Shown: positions 38,368 through 47,321, numbered from the stretch's first letter. The stretch: DNA of 64,000 nucleotides from Alphaproteobacteria bacterium (GCA_016870115.1 VGCH01000007.1:62001-126000); one strand, 5' to 3'. The notes: a model not told the origin generated them from the letters alone. Made by a program: numbers and translations.

Positions 38368-38901
38368 ATGTCGCGCGAGACCCTGATGGCGGTATCGGCA
38401 CGCCTTTTCGCCCGGGGCGGCTTCGAGGCGGTGTCCATGCGCGACATCGCGGGCGAGGCCGGCATGCTGGCCGGCTCGATGTATCATCACTTCCGTTCCA
38501 AGAACGACCTCATCGCCTCGGTCTACGAGGCCGGCGTCGCGGAGATCGCCGCCGCCGTCGACGCCGCGGTGGCGCGGCCCGTCCTGCCTTGGGAGCGTTT
38601 GGAGGCGGCGTGCGTGGCCCATCTTGAGGCGCTGCTGGCCGACCGGGCGCACGCCCGTGTTATGACAGTCGATCTCGGCCGGCTCGACGGCCGGCTGCGG
38701 CGGCGTCTGGTGGCGCTGCGCGACGGCTACGAGCGGCGTTTCGTCGAGTTGGTCGCCGCGTTGCCGCTGCCCACGGCGACCGACCGCAGGCTCTGGCGCC
38801 TGCAGCTTCTGGGGTCGCTGAACTGGACGCCGACCTGGTTTCGGCCGGGCAGACGCACACCGGCCGACATCGCCCGCGCGACCGTCGCCGCACTCAGGTG
38901 A
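38368..38901 (+). CDS. TetR family transcriptional regulator
   Basis: A 177-residue repressor. The N-terminal helix-turn-helix reads RLFARGGFEAVSMRDIAGEAGMLAGSMYHHFRSKNDLI (about 12-49), the standard TetR DNA-binding pattern. The C-terminal ligand domain is helical and has the ARVMTVDL and LNWTPTWF segments seen in regulators of acyl-CoA degradation genes. It is divergent from the P450 across a palindromic operator, so it is the obvious regulator of the P450-thiolase-reductase genes and probably of itself. The inducer may be the P450 substrate or an acyl-CoA; this is inference. Confidence 0.93.
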   Translation: MSRETLMAVSARLFARGGFEAVSMRDIAGEAGMLAGSMYHHFRSKNDLIASVYEAGVAEIAAAVDAAVARPVLPWERLEAACVAHLEALLADRAHARVMTVDLGRLDGRLRRRLVALRDGYERRFVELVAALPLPTATDRRLWRLQLLGSLNWTPTWFRPGRRTPADIARATVAALR

Positions 38902-39750
38902 TCAGCCGGGGTCGCGCGCCCACGGGCCGAAGGGCGGCATGTCCTTGCTCGGCTTGAGCGGGAAGGCGGGCGGGCGCTTCTCGAAGAACGACTTGATGCC
39001 CTCCTGAGCGTCGGCGGATTGCGCGAGCCAGCCGACGCATTGCAGGTCGAGTGTCACCGCATCGACCGGATCCTGCGCCCCCAGCATCGACCACATCAGC
39101 CGCCGATTGATCGCCGCTGCGACCGACGAGGAGGCCGGGGCGGCGAAGCGGCGCGCGAGCGCTTGCGCCGCCGGCAAGAGTTCATCGGGCGCGTGGACCG
39201 ATCGCACGAGACCTCCAGCCAGCGCCTCGTCGGCACCGAACAGCTCCGCCGTCATCACCCACTCCTGGGCGCGCTGCATGCCGACCAGCCGGGGCAGGAA
39301 CCACGAGCTGCCGGCCTCCATCGCCATGCCGCGCCGGTTGAAGACGAACCCGACGCGGGCCGCGCTCGACATCAGGCGGATGTCCATCGGCAGGCACATG
39401 GTGATGCCAACACCGACCGCCGCGCCATTGATCGCCGCCACGATCGGCTTCAGGCAGTTGAAGATGGCGAGCGTGATCGACTCCGAGGCCTTGCGCTCGG
39501 CCGGCTTGTCTCCCTTGCCCCACGCCGTGAAGGCGCCGTCGCCACCCGAGATATCGGCGCCGGCGCAGAAGGCGCGGCCGGCGCCGGTCACCACGATCGC
39601 GCGCGCCTCGTCCAGGGCGTTGGCGCGGCCGAAGAAATCGATCAGCTCGGCATTCATGCGCGGATTGTAGGCGTTGAGCTTCTCCGGCCGGTTCAGCGTG
39701 ACGGTCAGCACGCCGTTCTCGAGCTCGGTTTTCAGGGTCTCGTATTGCAT
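38902..39750 (-). CDS. Enoyl-CoA hydratase/isomerase family protein
   Basis: A 282-residue crotonase: RAFCAGADISG (about 58-68) and NGAAVGVGITMCLPMDIRL (about 107-125) form the oxyanion hole. The usual Glu164 region reads NRRGMAMEAGSSWFLPRLVG, with Glu kept (AMEAGSS). The C-terminus is longer than usual and ends in a proline-rich tail. It probably acts as an isomerase or hydratase on a medium-chain or cyclic enoyl-CoA. ATG 39750 follows AGGAG. The 3' end abuts tetR, and the gene is divergent from another crotonase. It may be part of the TetR-controlled catabolic set, but this is not shown. Confidence 0.88.
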   Translation of the reverse strand: MQYETLKTELENGVLTVTLNRPEKLNAYNPRMNAELIDFFGRANALDEARAIVVTGAGRAFCAGADISGGDGAFTAWGKGDKPAERKASESITLAIFNCLKPIVAAINGAAVGVGITMCLPMDIRLMSSAARVGFVFNRRGMAMEAGSSWFLPRLVGMQRAQEWVMTAELFGADEALAGGLVRSVHAPDELLPAAQALARRFAAPASSSVAAAINRRLMWSMLGAQDPVDAVTLDLQCVGWLAQSADAQEGIKSFFEKRPPAFPLKPSKDMPPFGPWARDPG

Positions 39751-39859
39751 CGGGTCGCTCCTGCGGGTTCCGCCACGCGAAGTCGAAGGAAGTTGCGCGC
39801 CAGCGGGCATTGCGGAACAGTCGCGCCGAACGACATCGATCGCAATCGCGGAGGAAACC
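39751..39859. promoter_or_regulatory. Divergent promoter region between two crotonase genes
   Basis: This 109-base gap must hold promoters for both enoyl-CoA hydratase genes. AGGAG lies before the minus-strand start and GGAGGAAACC before the plus-strand start. I found no convincing palindrome and no clear -35/-10 pair. Confidence 0.4.
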
Positions 39860-40651
39860 ATGTCCCAGTTGATCAAGACCGTCGAGGACGGCGTCATGAA
39901 GCTCGTGCTGAACCGGCCGGAGGCGATGAACGCGCTTTCCCGCGACATGATGCAGGGGCTGGATGATGCGCTGGCTGCCGCCGCGTCTGATCGCAGCGTC
40001 GGCTGCGTGGTGGTGCGCGGTGCCGGCGACAAGGCGTTCTGCGCCGGCGGCGACGTGAAGTCGATGGCGGCCGGGCGGGATCACGAAAAGAGCTATGAGG
40101 ACAAGGTGACCGATCTGCGTGCGCGCATGCGCGTGTCGGAACTGCTGCACGAGATGGGCAAGCCCACCATCGCCATGGTGAACGGCGTGGCCGCCGGCGC
40201 CGGTCTCTCGATCGCGCTCGCCTGCGACATGCGCTTCGCAGCCCGCAGCGCGCGCATGACGACGGCCTTCGCCAAGGTCGGCTTCTCGGGCGATTTCGGT
40301 TCGCACTATTTCCTGCACAAGCTGGTCGGCACCGCCAAGGCACGCGAACTCTACTTCACCGCGGAAATCCTGGGTGCGGAGCAGATCGAGAAGCTGGGGC
40401 TGGCCAACCGCATCATCGATGACGCCGCGCTCGAGGCCGAGACCATGGCGTTCGCCAAGAAGCTCGCGGCCGGCCCGCGGGTGGCCTGGTGGCATGTGAA
40501 GCACAACATGAAGGTCGCCGAGGAGGGCACGCTCTCGGCGGCGCTCGACAGCGAGGCCGCACGCATGATCCGCACCGGCGACACCGAGGATCACAAGGAA
40601 GCCGCCCGCGCCTTCGTCGAAAAGCGCGCACCGGCGTTCAAGGGACGCTAG
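39860..40651 (+). CDS. Enoyl-CoA hydratase/isomerase family protein
   Basis: A 263-residue crotonase: KAFCAGGDVKSM (about 55-66) and NGVAAGAGLSIALACDMRFAA (about 103-123) build the oxyanion hole. FSGDFGSHYFLHKLVG marks the active-site region, where Asp replaces the usual first Glu. That points to an isomerase or another crotonase reaction rather than a plain hydratase. The C-terminal helix ends AFVEKRAPAFKGR. A strong ribosome-binding site (GGAGGAAACC) precedes ATG 39860. It overlaps the convergent LivM-like gene by 14 bases. The substrate is unknown. Confidence 0.9.
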   Translation: MSQLIKTVEDGVMKLVLNRPEAMNALSRDMMQGLDDALAAAASDRSVGCVVVRGAGDKAFCAGGDVKSMAAGRDHEKSYEDKVTDLRARMRVSELLHEMGKPTIAMVNGVAAGAGLSIALACDMRFAARSARMTTAFAKVGFSGDFGSHYFLHKLVGTAKARELYFTAEILGAEQIEKLGLANRIIDDAALEAETMAFAKKLAAGPRVAWWHVKHNMKVAEEGTLSAALDSEAARMIRTGDTEDHKEAARAFVEKRAPAFKGR

Positions 40652-41603
40652 ACCGCCGCGTTGCCAGCCGCTCCACGAGGCCCGCGATGCCGCGCGGCAT
40701 CGCCACGATGGCGGCGACCAACAACACGGCGAACAGCAGCGCCGACAAGCCCTTGCCCAGAGCCGCGGTGAGGCTGGGGAAGAACTGCAGGAACAGCGCG
40801 CCCACAACCGCACCCCAGAGCGAGTGGATGCCGCCGATCACGGCGCCGAACAGGAGCTGCACGGCGAAGGCGAAGCCGTAGCTGGTCGGTCCGACATAGC
40901 CGAACTGCCCCGCCATCAGGCTGCCCGAGAGCGCGAAGGCGGCGCCGGCGATGCCGCTGGCCAGTGCGCGCTGGTGGGCGACGTCGATGCCTTGCGCGGC
41001 CGCCGCGAGGTCGTGGTCGCGCACCGCCCGGATCGCCCGGCCGGTGCGGGTTGCGGGGAGATTGGCGAGCAGTGCGAGGCAGACCGCGAGCAGGCTCGCG
41101 GCCACGAGGAACGACCAGCGCCCGTTGGCGAGACCAGTCCAGGAGGGCGCCTCGAGGAGGTCGAGATAGAGCCCGTTCACGCCGCCGGTCAGTCCCTCGA
41201 TCGGCGGCCAGCGCAGGAACTGCGGGAACGCCACCGTCAGCGCGTAGCTCACCAGAGCCTGCGTCCAGAGGCTGTGACCACCGGCGACGCGGCCCAGCGC
41301 ATAGCCGAGCGCGCCACCCGCTGCCGGCGCGAGTGCCAGCGCCGCCCATGGGCCGAGTCCGGTGCGGGCCGCCAGGATCGCCGCCACGTAGCCGCCCAGA
41401 GCACAGAGCGGAGCCTGCGCGAAGGAGAATTGCCCGCTCCAGCCGCAGAGCACCACCAGACCGGTGAGCGCGATCGCGTTGATGGCGATCAACGTGCCCG
41501 GGAAGAGCCACGCCTCGGGGAGGAACAACGACAGCGCGAGGACCGCGCCAAAGCCGATGGTGGAGCCGGGCCGCATCACGCTACCATAGCCGCCGGCCAT
41601 CAC
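40638..41603 (-). CDS. livM: Branched-chain amino acid-type ABC transporter permease (LivM family), orphan
   Basis: A 321-residue inner-membrane permease with about eight to ten hydrophobic helices. Family signatures are SFAQAPLCALGGYVAA in the N-terminal half, ATRTGRAIRAVRDHDLAAAAQGID (the EAA-like coupling loop) and LFGAVIGGIHSLWGAVVGALFL near the C-terminus. It would pair with LivH, LivF, LivG and a binding protein, none of which is in the window. The start is uncertain: ATG 41603 or ATG 41576, neither with a clear Shine-Dalgarno. It lies only 16 bases from the divergent VOC gene. The transported compound could be an amino acid, urea or aromatic acid. Confidence 0.85.
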   Translation of the reverse strand: MMAGGYGSVMRPGSTIGFGAVLALSLFLPEAWLFPGTLIAINAIALTGLVVLCGWSGQFSFAQAPLCALGGYVAAILAARTGLGPWAALALAPAAGGALGYALGRVAGGHSLWTQALVSYALTVAFPQFLRWPPIEGLTGGVNGLYLDLLEAPSWTGLANGRWSFLVAASLLAVCLALLANLPATRTGRAIRAVRDHDLAAAAQGIDVAHQRALASGIAGAAFALSGSLMAGQFGYVGPTSYGFAFAVQLLFGAVIGGIHSLWGAVVGALFLQFFPSLTAALGKGLSALLFAVLLVAAIVAMPRGIAGLVERLATRRSSVP

Positions 41604-41619
41604 GCCGGGGAGGGGAACG

Positions 41620-42369
41620 ATGCGGCTGCGTCAATGCGTGTTCGTGTGCGCGGACCTCGAAAGCTCGCGCGCCGAGCTGTGCGATATTCTCGGGATCGAG
41701 GTCGCCTATCGCGATCCCGGCGTCGCCAAGTGGGGTTTAGTGAACGTCGTCTGCCCGACCGGCCACGATTTCCTCGAGATCGTGACGCCGTTCCAGCCGG
41801 GCACCTCGGCCGGTCGCTACATCGAGCGTCGACAGGGTGACGGCGGCTACATGGTGATCCTGCAGGTGCCGGACGCCGTGCCGCACCGCGCGCGTGTGAC
41901 GTCGTTGGGCGTTCGTGCGGTCGCCCAGAAGGACTTGCCCGGTTACCAGTACACGCACTTCCATCCCGCCGACACGTCGGGTGTGCTGCTGTCGATCGAC
42001 AGCACGCGGGCGCCCGTCGGCACGCCGGCAGATCTCTGGTGGCCGCCGGCCGAGAAGGATTGGCTCGCCCATGCCCGATCCGATGTCACAAGCGGGCTAG
42101 TGGGCGTGGAAATCCAGCACACCGATCCCGATGGCGCGGCCGCCCTGTGGTCGCGACTGCTCGACCGGCCGGCGGTGGGGCGGCGGATCGCGCTGGACGG
42201 TGGCGAACTGAGGTTCGTGGGCATCGCCGACGGACGCGGGCCGGGTATCTCGGCCTATGACGTGCGCACGGCCGATCGCGCGAAGGTGCTGGCGGCGGCG
42301 GAGAAGCGCGGCAAACGCCGAAGCGACTCGCAGGTCGAGGTTTGTGGCTGCCGCATCAATCTGGTGTAG
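41620..42369 (+). CDS. VOC/glyoxalase-like protein
   Basis: A 249-residue protein made of two VOC-like (beta-alpha-beta-beta-beta) modules. The first opens CVFVCADLESSRAELCDILGIEVAYRDP and ends near FHPADTSGVLLSID. The second opens VGVEIQHTDPDGAAALWSRLLDRP. Related proteins are annotated glyoxalase/bleomycin-resistance-like. A metal ligand set (His/Glu) is only partly visible (HDFLEIV, HFHP), so catalysis is uncertain. It has a strong GGGGAGGGG ribosome-binding site. The disrupted GST gene starts five bases after its stop, and the small membrane-protein gene follows, so these three form one transcript. Confidence 0.78.
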   Translation: MRLRQCVFVCADLESSRAELCDILGIEVAYRDPGVAKWGLVNVVCPTGHDFLEIVTPFQPGTSAGRYIERRQGDGGYMVILQVPDAVPHRARVTSLGVRAVAQKDLPGYQYTHFHPADTSGVLLSIDSTRAPVGTPADLWWPPAEKDWLAHARSDVTSGLVGVEIQHTDPDGAAALWSRLLDRPAVGRRIALDGGELRFVGIADGRGPGISAYDVRTADRAKVLAAAEKRGKRRSDSQVEVCGCRINLV

Positions 42370-42374
42370 GCACC

Positions 42375-43112
42375 ATGCTGGTCGTCGGCAGCTACCTTTC
42401 GCCCTACGTCCGCAAGGTGCTGGCATGCCTCGAGCTGAAGCAGCTCGCTTACGAGGTGGACCCGATCGTGCCCTTCTACGGCGACGAACGGTTCGGCGCC
42501 TTGAGCCCGCTGCGCCGCATTCCGGTGCTGATCGACGGCGATCTCACGCTCTGCGACTCCTCGGTGATCTGTCAGTACCTTGAGGACAAGTATCCCGCGC
42601 ATGCGCTTTATCCGGCCGACGTAGCCGACCGCGCCCGCGCGTGCTGGCTGGAGGAGTTCGCCGATTCGCGGTTGGGTGATCTCTTCATCTGGCGATTGTT
42701 CTACCAGGCTGCGGTGCGGCCGTCGGTCTGGGGCGAGAAAGGCGACCGCGAGTTGAGCGAGCGCACACTCACCGTCGATGTCCCCGCCGCCATGGACTGG
42801 CTGGAGGGTTAGGCGCCGCAGGACGGCTTCCGCTTTGGCACGCTCAGCATCGCCGACGTGGCGGTCGCTTGTTTCTTCCGCAACGCCGCGTTTGTGCGTT
42901 GGCGTCCCGACGCGGCGCGCTGGCCAAAGACAGCGGCCTGGATCGACCGGACACTAGCGACGCCAGCGTTCGCAAAACTGGCCGTGATCGAGGACGCCAT
43001 CCTGCGCGTGCCCATCCCCGAACAGCGTGCGCGGCTTCAATCCATGGGCGTCGCGATCTCCCGGGAGACGTTCGGTATGGCGACGCCGCGGCGCGGCGTC
43101 ATGCCTCTGTAG
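42375..43112 (+). pseudogene. Glutathione S-transferase gene interrupted by an in-frame TAG
   Basis: The frame encodes a 245-residue GST with a TAG at codon 146 (42810-42812). Before it are the thioredoxin-like domain (GSYLSPYVRKVLACLELK; RIPVLIDGDLTLCDSS with the cis-Pro) and the start of the helical domain. After it the same frame continues with GFRFGTLSIADVAVACFFRN, the conserved GST helix-6 N-capping region, and TAAWIDRTLATPAFAKL to a TAG at 43110. No frameshift is needed. A CAG-to-TAG change would explain it. As written the product lacks half of the C-terminal domain and is probably non-functional, unless the stop is a sequence error. Confidence 0.85.
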
Positions 43113-43114
43113 CG

Positions 43115-43486
43115 ATGCCGCGCTTCCATCCCTTTACCTGGGGTCATGTCGGCTTCGCGATGGTGCTGGGCGGGGTGGGCGGCGGCTGGATGTCGCCGGA
43201 GATGATCCCCTGGGGCGTTGGCGTTCTCGGCCTCGGCTCCGCGCTGGGGAATCTGGTGGCGTGGTGGCGGCCCGGTCTCGATGGTGCCGCGTGGAAACTC
43301 TACCTCGCGGCGACCCTTGGCAATCCGCTGATGCCGATTGCGCTTGGCATCATCGCTTTGGAGAGCCGCTGCCGGCCCGGCCTGGAGTGCCTGCTCTTCG
43401 GCATGGCGCTCCTGCTCGCCGGCGCGCTGGTCGTGCCCGCGCTGGGCGGCCTGATCGTTCGCTGGATCGTGCGGCGGCGGGGTTAG
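43115..43486 (+). CDS. Small membrane protein of unknown function
   Basis: A 123-residue protein with about four hydrophobic segments (GFAMVLGGVGGGWM, IPWGVGVLGLGSALGNLVAWW, LYLAATLGNPLMPIALGIIAL, FGMALLLAGALVVPALGGLIV) and a basic C-terminus (RRRG), so it is likely an inner-membrane protein. I do not recognise a family. It starts two bases after the stop of the GST frame and is probably co-expressed with it and the VOC gene. Its 3' end is three bases from the convergent nitronate monooxygenase gene. Frame quality and hydrophobic periodicity support it as real. Confidence 0.65.
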   Translation: MPRFHPFTWGHVGFAMVLGGVGGGWMSPEMIPWGVGVLGLGSALGNLVAWWRPGLDGAAWKLYLAATLGNPLMPIALGIIALESRCRPGLECLLFGMALLLAGALVVPALGGLIVRWIVRRRG

Positions 43487-43489
43487 GCG

Positions 43490-44464
43490 CTAGGCCGCGA
43501 TCGCCTTCGCGAGACGGCCGCGGATCATCGCCTCGGCTTCGCTCACGATTCGCTCCACCAGCTCCCTGCAGGTCGGGATGTCGTTGATGAGGCCAATACA
43601 GGTGCCGGCCGACCAGATGCCGTGCTCCATGTCGCCGGTCTCGTAGACAACACGGCCCTTGGCGCCCGCCACGATCGGGCCGATTTCCTGGATGGTCTTG
43701 CCCTCGTGCTCCATCTCGATCGCTTTCTTGGCGACGGAGTTGCCGAACACGCGGCTGGTGTTGCGCATGGTGCGCAGGATCAGCGCCGTCGAGCGCTCGT
43801 CGCTATCGACCAGAGTCTGCTTCACCTTATCGTGGATCGGCGCTTCCTTGGTCGCCATGAAGCGCGTGCCCATGTTGACGCCTTCGCAGCCCAACGCCAG
43901 CGCCGCGACGAGGCCCCGCGCATCGGCGAAGCCGCCCGAGGCGATCATCGGAATCTTGATCACATTGGCCGCCGCCGGCAGCAGCACCAGGTTCGGCACG
44001 TCGTCCTCACCGGGATGGCCGGCGCACTCGAAACCGTCCATCGAGATCGCGTCGACGCCGGCCTTTTCGGCCGAGATGCCATGGCGGACCGACGTGCACT
44101 TGTGAATCACCTTGATGCCGGCGCCCTGCATCTTCGGCAGGAACGGCTTGGGATTGTTGCCCGCTGTCTCAACGATCTTGATGCCCGAATCGACGATGGC
44201 GTCGATGTATTCGCCGTAGGGGCGTGGCACGAGCGTCGGCAGGATCGTGAGGTTCACGCCGAATGGCTTGTCGGTCATCTCGCGGCAGCGCTTGATCTCC
44301 TTGCGCAGGTCCTCTGGCGTCGGCTGCGTGAGGCCGGTCAGAAAGCCAAGCGCGCCGGCATTGGCGACCGCGGACGTGAGTTCGGCGCGCCCGACCCATT
44401 GCATGCCGCCCTGCACAATCGGGTGCTTGATGCCGAACATCTCGGTGAAGCGCGTCTTGATCAT
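43490..44464 (-). CDS. Nitronate monooxygenase family protein (2-nitropropane dioxygenase-like)
   Basis: A 324-residue FMN-dependent TIM-barrel enzyme. It shows the N-terminal HPIVQGGMQWVG, KPFGVNLTI, the IHKCTSVRHG strand, DGFECAGHPGEDD (with the catalytic-region His in AGHPG), IASGGFADARGLVAALALGCEGVNMGTRF (FMN phosphate site) and a C-terminal GxxGxI-like tail. It oxidises alkyl nitronates such as propionate-3-nitronate. The AGHPGE variant also occurs in related enoyl-ACP-reductase FabK-like and acyl-CoA-linked proteins, so a different substrate is possible. It has its own promoter region facing the esterase gene, whose stop is 82 bases away. Confidence 0.88.
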   Translation of the reverse strand: MIKTRFTEMFGIKHPIVQGGMQWVGRAELTSAVANAGALGFLTGLTQPTPEDLRKEIKRCREMTDKPFGVNLTILPTLVPRPYGEYIDAIVDSGIKIVETAGNNPKPFLPKMQGAGIKVIHKCTSVRHGISAEKAGVDAISMDGFECAGHPGEDDVPNLVLLPAAANVIKIPMIASGGFADARGLVAALALGCEGVNMGTRFMATKEAPIHDKVKQTLVDSDERSTALILRTMRNTSRVFGNSVAKKAIEMEHEGKTIQEIGPIVAGAKGRVVYETGDMEHGIWSAGTCIGLINDIPTCRELVERIVSEAEAMIRGRLAKAIAA

Positions 44465-44546
44465 TGGAGTTCCCTCGCCCGGAGTTTGATCCGAGACTTA
44501 GCGGACCCGCGGCGCCCCGGCCAGTCCGGGCCTTCCGCAAAGCGGC

Positions 44547-45374
44547 TCAGGGGGTCCTGTCGAGGAACCGGAGCGTGTCTGCGAGAACCGGCGCGCGGCC
44601 CCGGAGCAGGTCGGAGAAGGCGGAGACAAGGTCGATATGGTCGGCCTCGGGGTAGAGCCCGAGCGACACCTCGCCACCAGCCGCCTGCCAAGCCGCGGCC
44701 AGCCGCTCGCTGTTGCGTGGCGCCACCACCGTGTCGGCCAAGCCGTGAGCCAGGAGCGCTCGCGGCAGCGGCGCCCGCACGAAGCCGATCGGCTGGGACT
44801 GTTCAGGCGGGGTCGCCGCAAACACCGCCGCGACGCTGCGGCTGCTGCTGGGGAGAAAGTCGTAGGGACCCGCCAGCCCGATCACCCCGGCGAGCGCGGT
44901 GCGGTCCACGCCCGCGGCTGCAAGGTAGGGCGTGTTGGTCACCAGCATCAGTGCGATATGGGCACCGGCTGAGTGACCCATCAGAAAGGTCGAACCAGCA
45001 CCGAAGCGCGCCGTCACCCAGCGCGTGGCGAGCGCCCCATCCTCGACAAACGCCGGAAAACGAACCTCGGGGTGCAGGCGATAGTCGGCGACGGCCACTG
45101 TCACGCCGCGCGCCGCCAGCGACTGACCGACAAACAGGTACTGCTCTTTCGAGCCACCGCGCCACGATCCACCGTAGAAGAACAGGACCGTCGCGCTATC
45201 CGCTCGCGGAGACGTCGGGTGGTACAGGTCCAGCCGATGACGCGGTCCCGGCCCATAGGCGATGTCGCGCTCGAGGCGATACCCCTCGCTCGGCACCGTG
45301 GCGTTCAGGAGCGCCGCCGGAGAGCAACCGGCCAGCGCGACCGGAAGCAGCAAGGCACGGCGGTGGCCGAACAT
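44547..45374 (-). CDS. Lipoprotein alpha/beta hydrolase (BD-FAE/carboxylesterase-like)
   Basis: A 275-residue esterase with a lipoprotein signal (LLLPVALAGCSPAALL, lipobox LAGC, Cys17). The fold of the kynurenine-formamidase/BD-FAE group is visible: LDLYHPTSP, LFFYGGSWRGGSK (oxyanion HGG-like), nucleophile elbow GHSAG, Asp in LADTVV and His in EADHIDL. It is predicted to be tethered to the outer or inner membrane, hydrolysing an ester. The start codon overlaps the upstream oxidoreductase stop (TGATG), so the two genes are coupled. The longer frame to 45653 is a shadow inside the oxidoreductase gene. Confidence 0.85.
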   Translation of the reverse strand: MFGHRRALLLPVALAGCSPAALLNATVPSEGYRLERDIAYGPGPRHRLDLYHPTSPRADSATVLFFYGGSWRGGSKEQYLFVGQSLAARGVTVAVADYRLHPEVRFPAFVEDGALATRWVTARFGAGSTFLMGHSAGAHIALMLVTNTPYLAAAGVDRTALAGVIGLAGPYDFLPSSSRSVAAVFAATPPEQSQPIGFVRAPLPRALLAHGLADTVVAPRNSERLAAAWQAAGGEVSLGLYPEADHIDLVSAFSDLLRGRAPVLADTLRFLDRTP

Positions 45375-46486
45375 CAGGCCATCGCCGCGACGTGATCGGC
45401 CAGCGCAAGGGACGCCGTCAGCCCGGGAGACTCGATCCCGAAGAGGTGGATCAGTCCGGGCACGCCATGATCCGCCGGGCCCAGCACGGTGAAGTCCTGC
45501 GCCGGCGCGCCGGGCGGGACGATCTTGGGCCGGATGCCGGCGTAGCCCGGCTGCAGCGCACCGTCGGTCAGCGCCGGCCAATAGCGCCGCACCGCGGCGT
45601 AGAAGCTGTCGGCGCGACGGGGGTCGACGCTGTAGTCGATATCGTCGATCCACTGCACGTCGGGACCGAACTTGGCCTGTCCCCCCATATCCACCGTGAT
45701 GTGAACGCCCAGCCCGCCCGCCACGGGCACCGGGTAGATGAGGCGCGAGAAGGGAGAGCGGCCGGTCAAGGTGAAATAGTTTCCTTTGGCGTAATACGGT
45801 GTCGGCACCCGATCGGATGGCATGCCGGCGATGCGACGCGCGATCGCGGGGGCATGCAGCCCCGCGCAGTTCACCACGAGCCGGCTAGACAGGCGCATGG
45901 GCTCGGCGCCGCCGACAGCGATGTCGACCCCACGGTTGCTGGCGTGGCCGCTCTCAAGCGGGCTGTTGAAGGCCACCATCGCACCCGCCGCTTCGGCGTC
46001 GCCCTGGAGGGCGAGCATGTAGGAGTGGCTATCTACGATGCCGGTCGTCGGTGACAGCAGCGCCGCTGTGCAGCGCAGGTTGGGCTCCAGCCGCACGGCC
46101 TCGGCGGCACCCAGCAACTGCATGCCCTCCACGCCATTCGCCTCGGCCCGCGCCTTGATCCCGGCCAGACGTTCCGCCTCGGCCTCATCGGTGGCGACGA
46201 TCAGTTTGCCGCAGTTCCGGTGGGGCACGCCGCGCTCGGCGCAGTAGCGGTAGAGTGCCCGGCGGCCGGCGACGCAGGTGCGTGCCATCAGGCTGCCCGC
46301 GGGATAGTAGATGCCGGCGTGGATGACTTCGCTATTGCGCGAGCTGGTGCCGGTGCCGATGGCCTCGGCCGCCTCCACCACGATCACCTCCCGGCCGGCC
46401 AGCGCGAGCGCGCGAGCGACCGCAAGACCCACGACCCCCGCGCCGATCACGACGCAGTCGACCGATTCCTGCACAGACGCGTTCAT
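45374..46486 (-). CDS. FAD-dependent oxidoreductase, L-2-hydroxyglutarate dehydrogenase-like
   Basis: A 370-residue DAO-family flavoprotein. FAD loop [17 protein letters not shown] (about 12-28) is followed by the EA at the end of strand 2. The [19 protein letters not shown] motif (about 47-65) is diagnostic of the L2HGDH/LhgO group. [13 protein letters not shown] and the C-terminal [18 protein letters not shown] also match. It oxidises a 2-hydroxy acid, likely L-2-hydroxyglutarate, feeding electrons to the respiratory chain. It is coupled with the lipoprotein esterase downstream and divergent, over 46 bases, from the pteridine-reductase-like gene. Confidence 0.9.
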   Translation of the reverse strand: MNASVQESVDCVVIGAGVVGLAVARALALAGREVIVVEAAEAIGTGTSSRNSEVIHAGIYYPAGSLMARTCVAGRRALYRYCAERGVPHRNCGKLIVATDEAEAERLAGIKARAEANGVEGMQLLGAAEAVRLEPNLRCTAALLSPTTGIVDSHSYMLALQGDAEAAGAMVAFNSPLESGHASNRGVDIAVGGAEPMRLSSRLVVNCAGLHAPAIARRIAGMPSDRVPTPYYAKGNYFTLTGRSPFSRLIYPVPVAGGLGVHITVDMGGQAKFGPDVQWIDDIDYSVDPRRADSFYAAVRRYWPALTDGALQPGYAGIRPKIVPPGAPAQDFTVLGPADHGVPGLIHLFGIESPGLTASLALADHVAAMA

Positions 46487-46532
46487 GGCCGCATGCTAGA
46501 AGCTGGCGTCCTTACAGTCACGGGCGGCGGCG

Positions 46533-47321
46533 TTGCGGCAGGGTGAAGGCGCATTGGTCACGGGAGCCGGCATGCGGATCGGGCGTGCCTTGGCGACCGC
46601 GCTGGCCGCCGACGGCTTCTTCGTCTTTGTGCACTACCATCGCTCGGCAGCCCCGGCGCGCGAGACCGTAGCGGCGATCCGTGCGGCGGGCGGACGGGCA
46701 CGAGCAGTCCGGGCCGACCTGGCCTCGGCACGGCAAGCGGCCGCGCTGATCGGCAAGTGTCGCGCGCCGGGCATCGCGGTCACCACGCTGGTGAACAACG
46801 CCTCGCTCTTTGAGCTGGACCGGATTGGCACCGCCACCGCGGCCTCGTTCGATCGGCACGCCGCGATCAATCTGCGGGCGCCGCTCCTCTTGGCTCAGGC
46901 GCTCGCGGGCGGTCTACCTGCGGGACGGACCGGGCTGATCGTCAATCTGCTGGACCAGAAGCTTTGGAATCTCAATCCGGACTTCTTGTCCTACACGCTC
47001 TCCAAGATCGGCCTGGCGGGTCTGCAGACCATGCTGGCACAGACGCTCGCCCCGCGTATCCGTGTGGCCGGCATCGCACCCGGGCTCACCTTGCGCAGCG
47101 GCAGCCAGACTGACGCGCGGTTTCGCGCCCAGCACGCGGCCAATCCGTTGGGCGTCGGAGCCGAACCCGCCGACCTGGTGCGCGCGCTTCGCTTCATCGT
47201 GTCGACGCCGAGCTATACGGGCGACACGATCGTGATCGATGGTGGTGAGCATCTGACCGGCCGTCCGCGCGACATCGCGTTCCAGTCTCCAGCGCGGAGG
47301 AAACGTCGTGGCCCTGCATGA
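46533..47321 (+). CDS. SDR, pteridine reductase/FolM-like
   Basis: A 262-residue SDR with the cofactor loop TGAGMRIG; the Arg at this place is typical of pteridine reductases (TGxxxRxG). It also has VNNASLFE and the Tyr-x3-Lys YTLSK. The catalytic Ser position reads L-L-D, as in FolM/PTR1, where Asp replaces Ser. It is predicted to reduce dihydrofolate or dihydromonapterin with NADPH. It overlaps folB by 14 bases, which strongly supports a pterin role. No ATG start exists: the frame is closed by TAG at 46497, leaving TTG 46533 (used) or CTG 46503. Confidence 0.83.
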   Translation: MRQGEGALVTGAGMRIGRALATALAADGFFVFVHYHRSAAPARETVAAIRAAGGRARAVRADLASARQAAALIGKCRAPGIAVTTLVNNASLFELDRIGTATAASFDRHAAINLRAPLLLAQALAGGLPAGRTGLIVNLLDQKLWNLNPDFLSYTLSKIGLAGLQTMLAQTLAPRIRVAGIAPGLTLRSGSQTDARFRAQHAANPLGVGAEPADLVRALRFIVSTPSYTGDTIVIDGGEHLTGRPRDIAFQSPARRKRRGPA

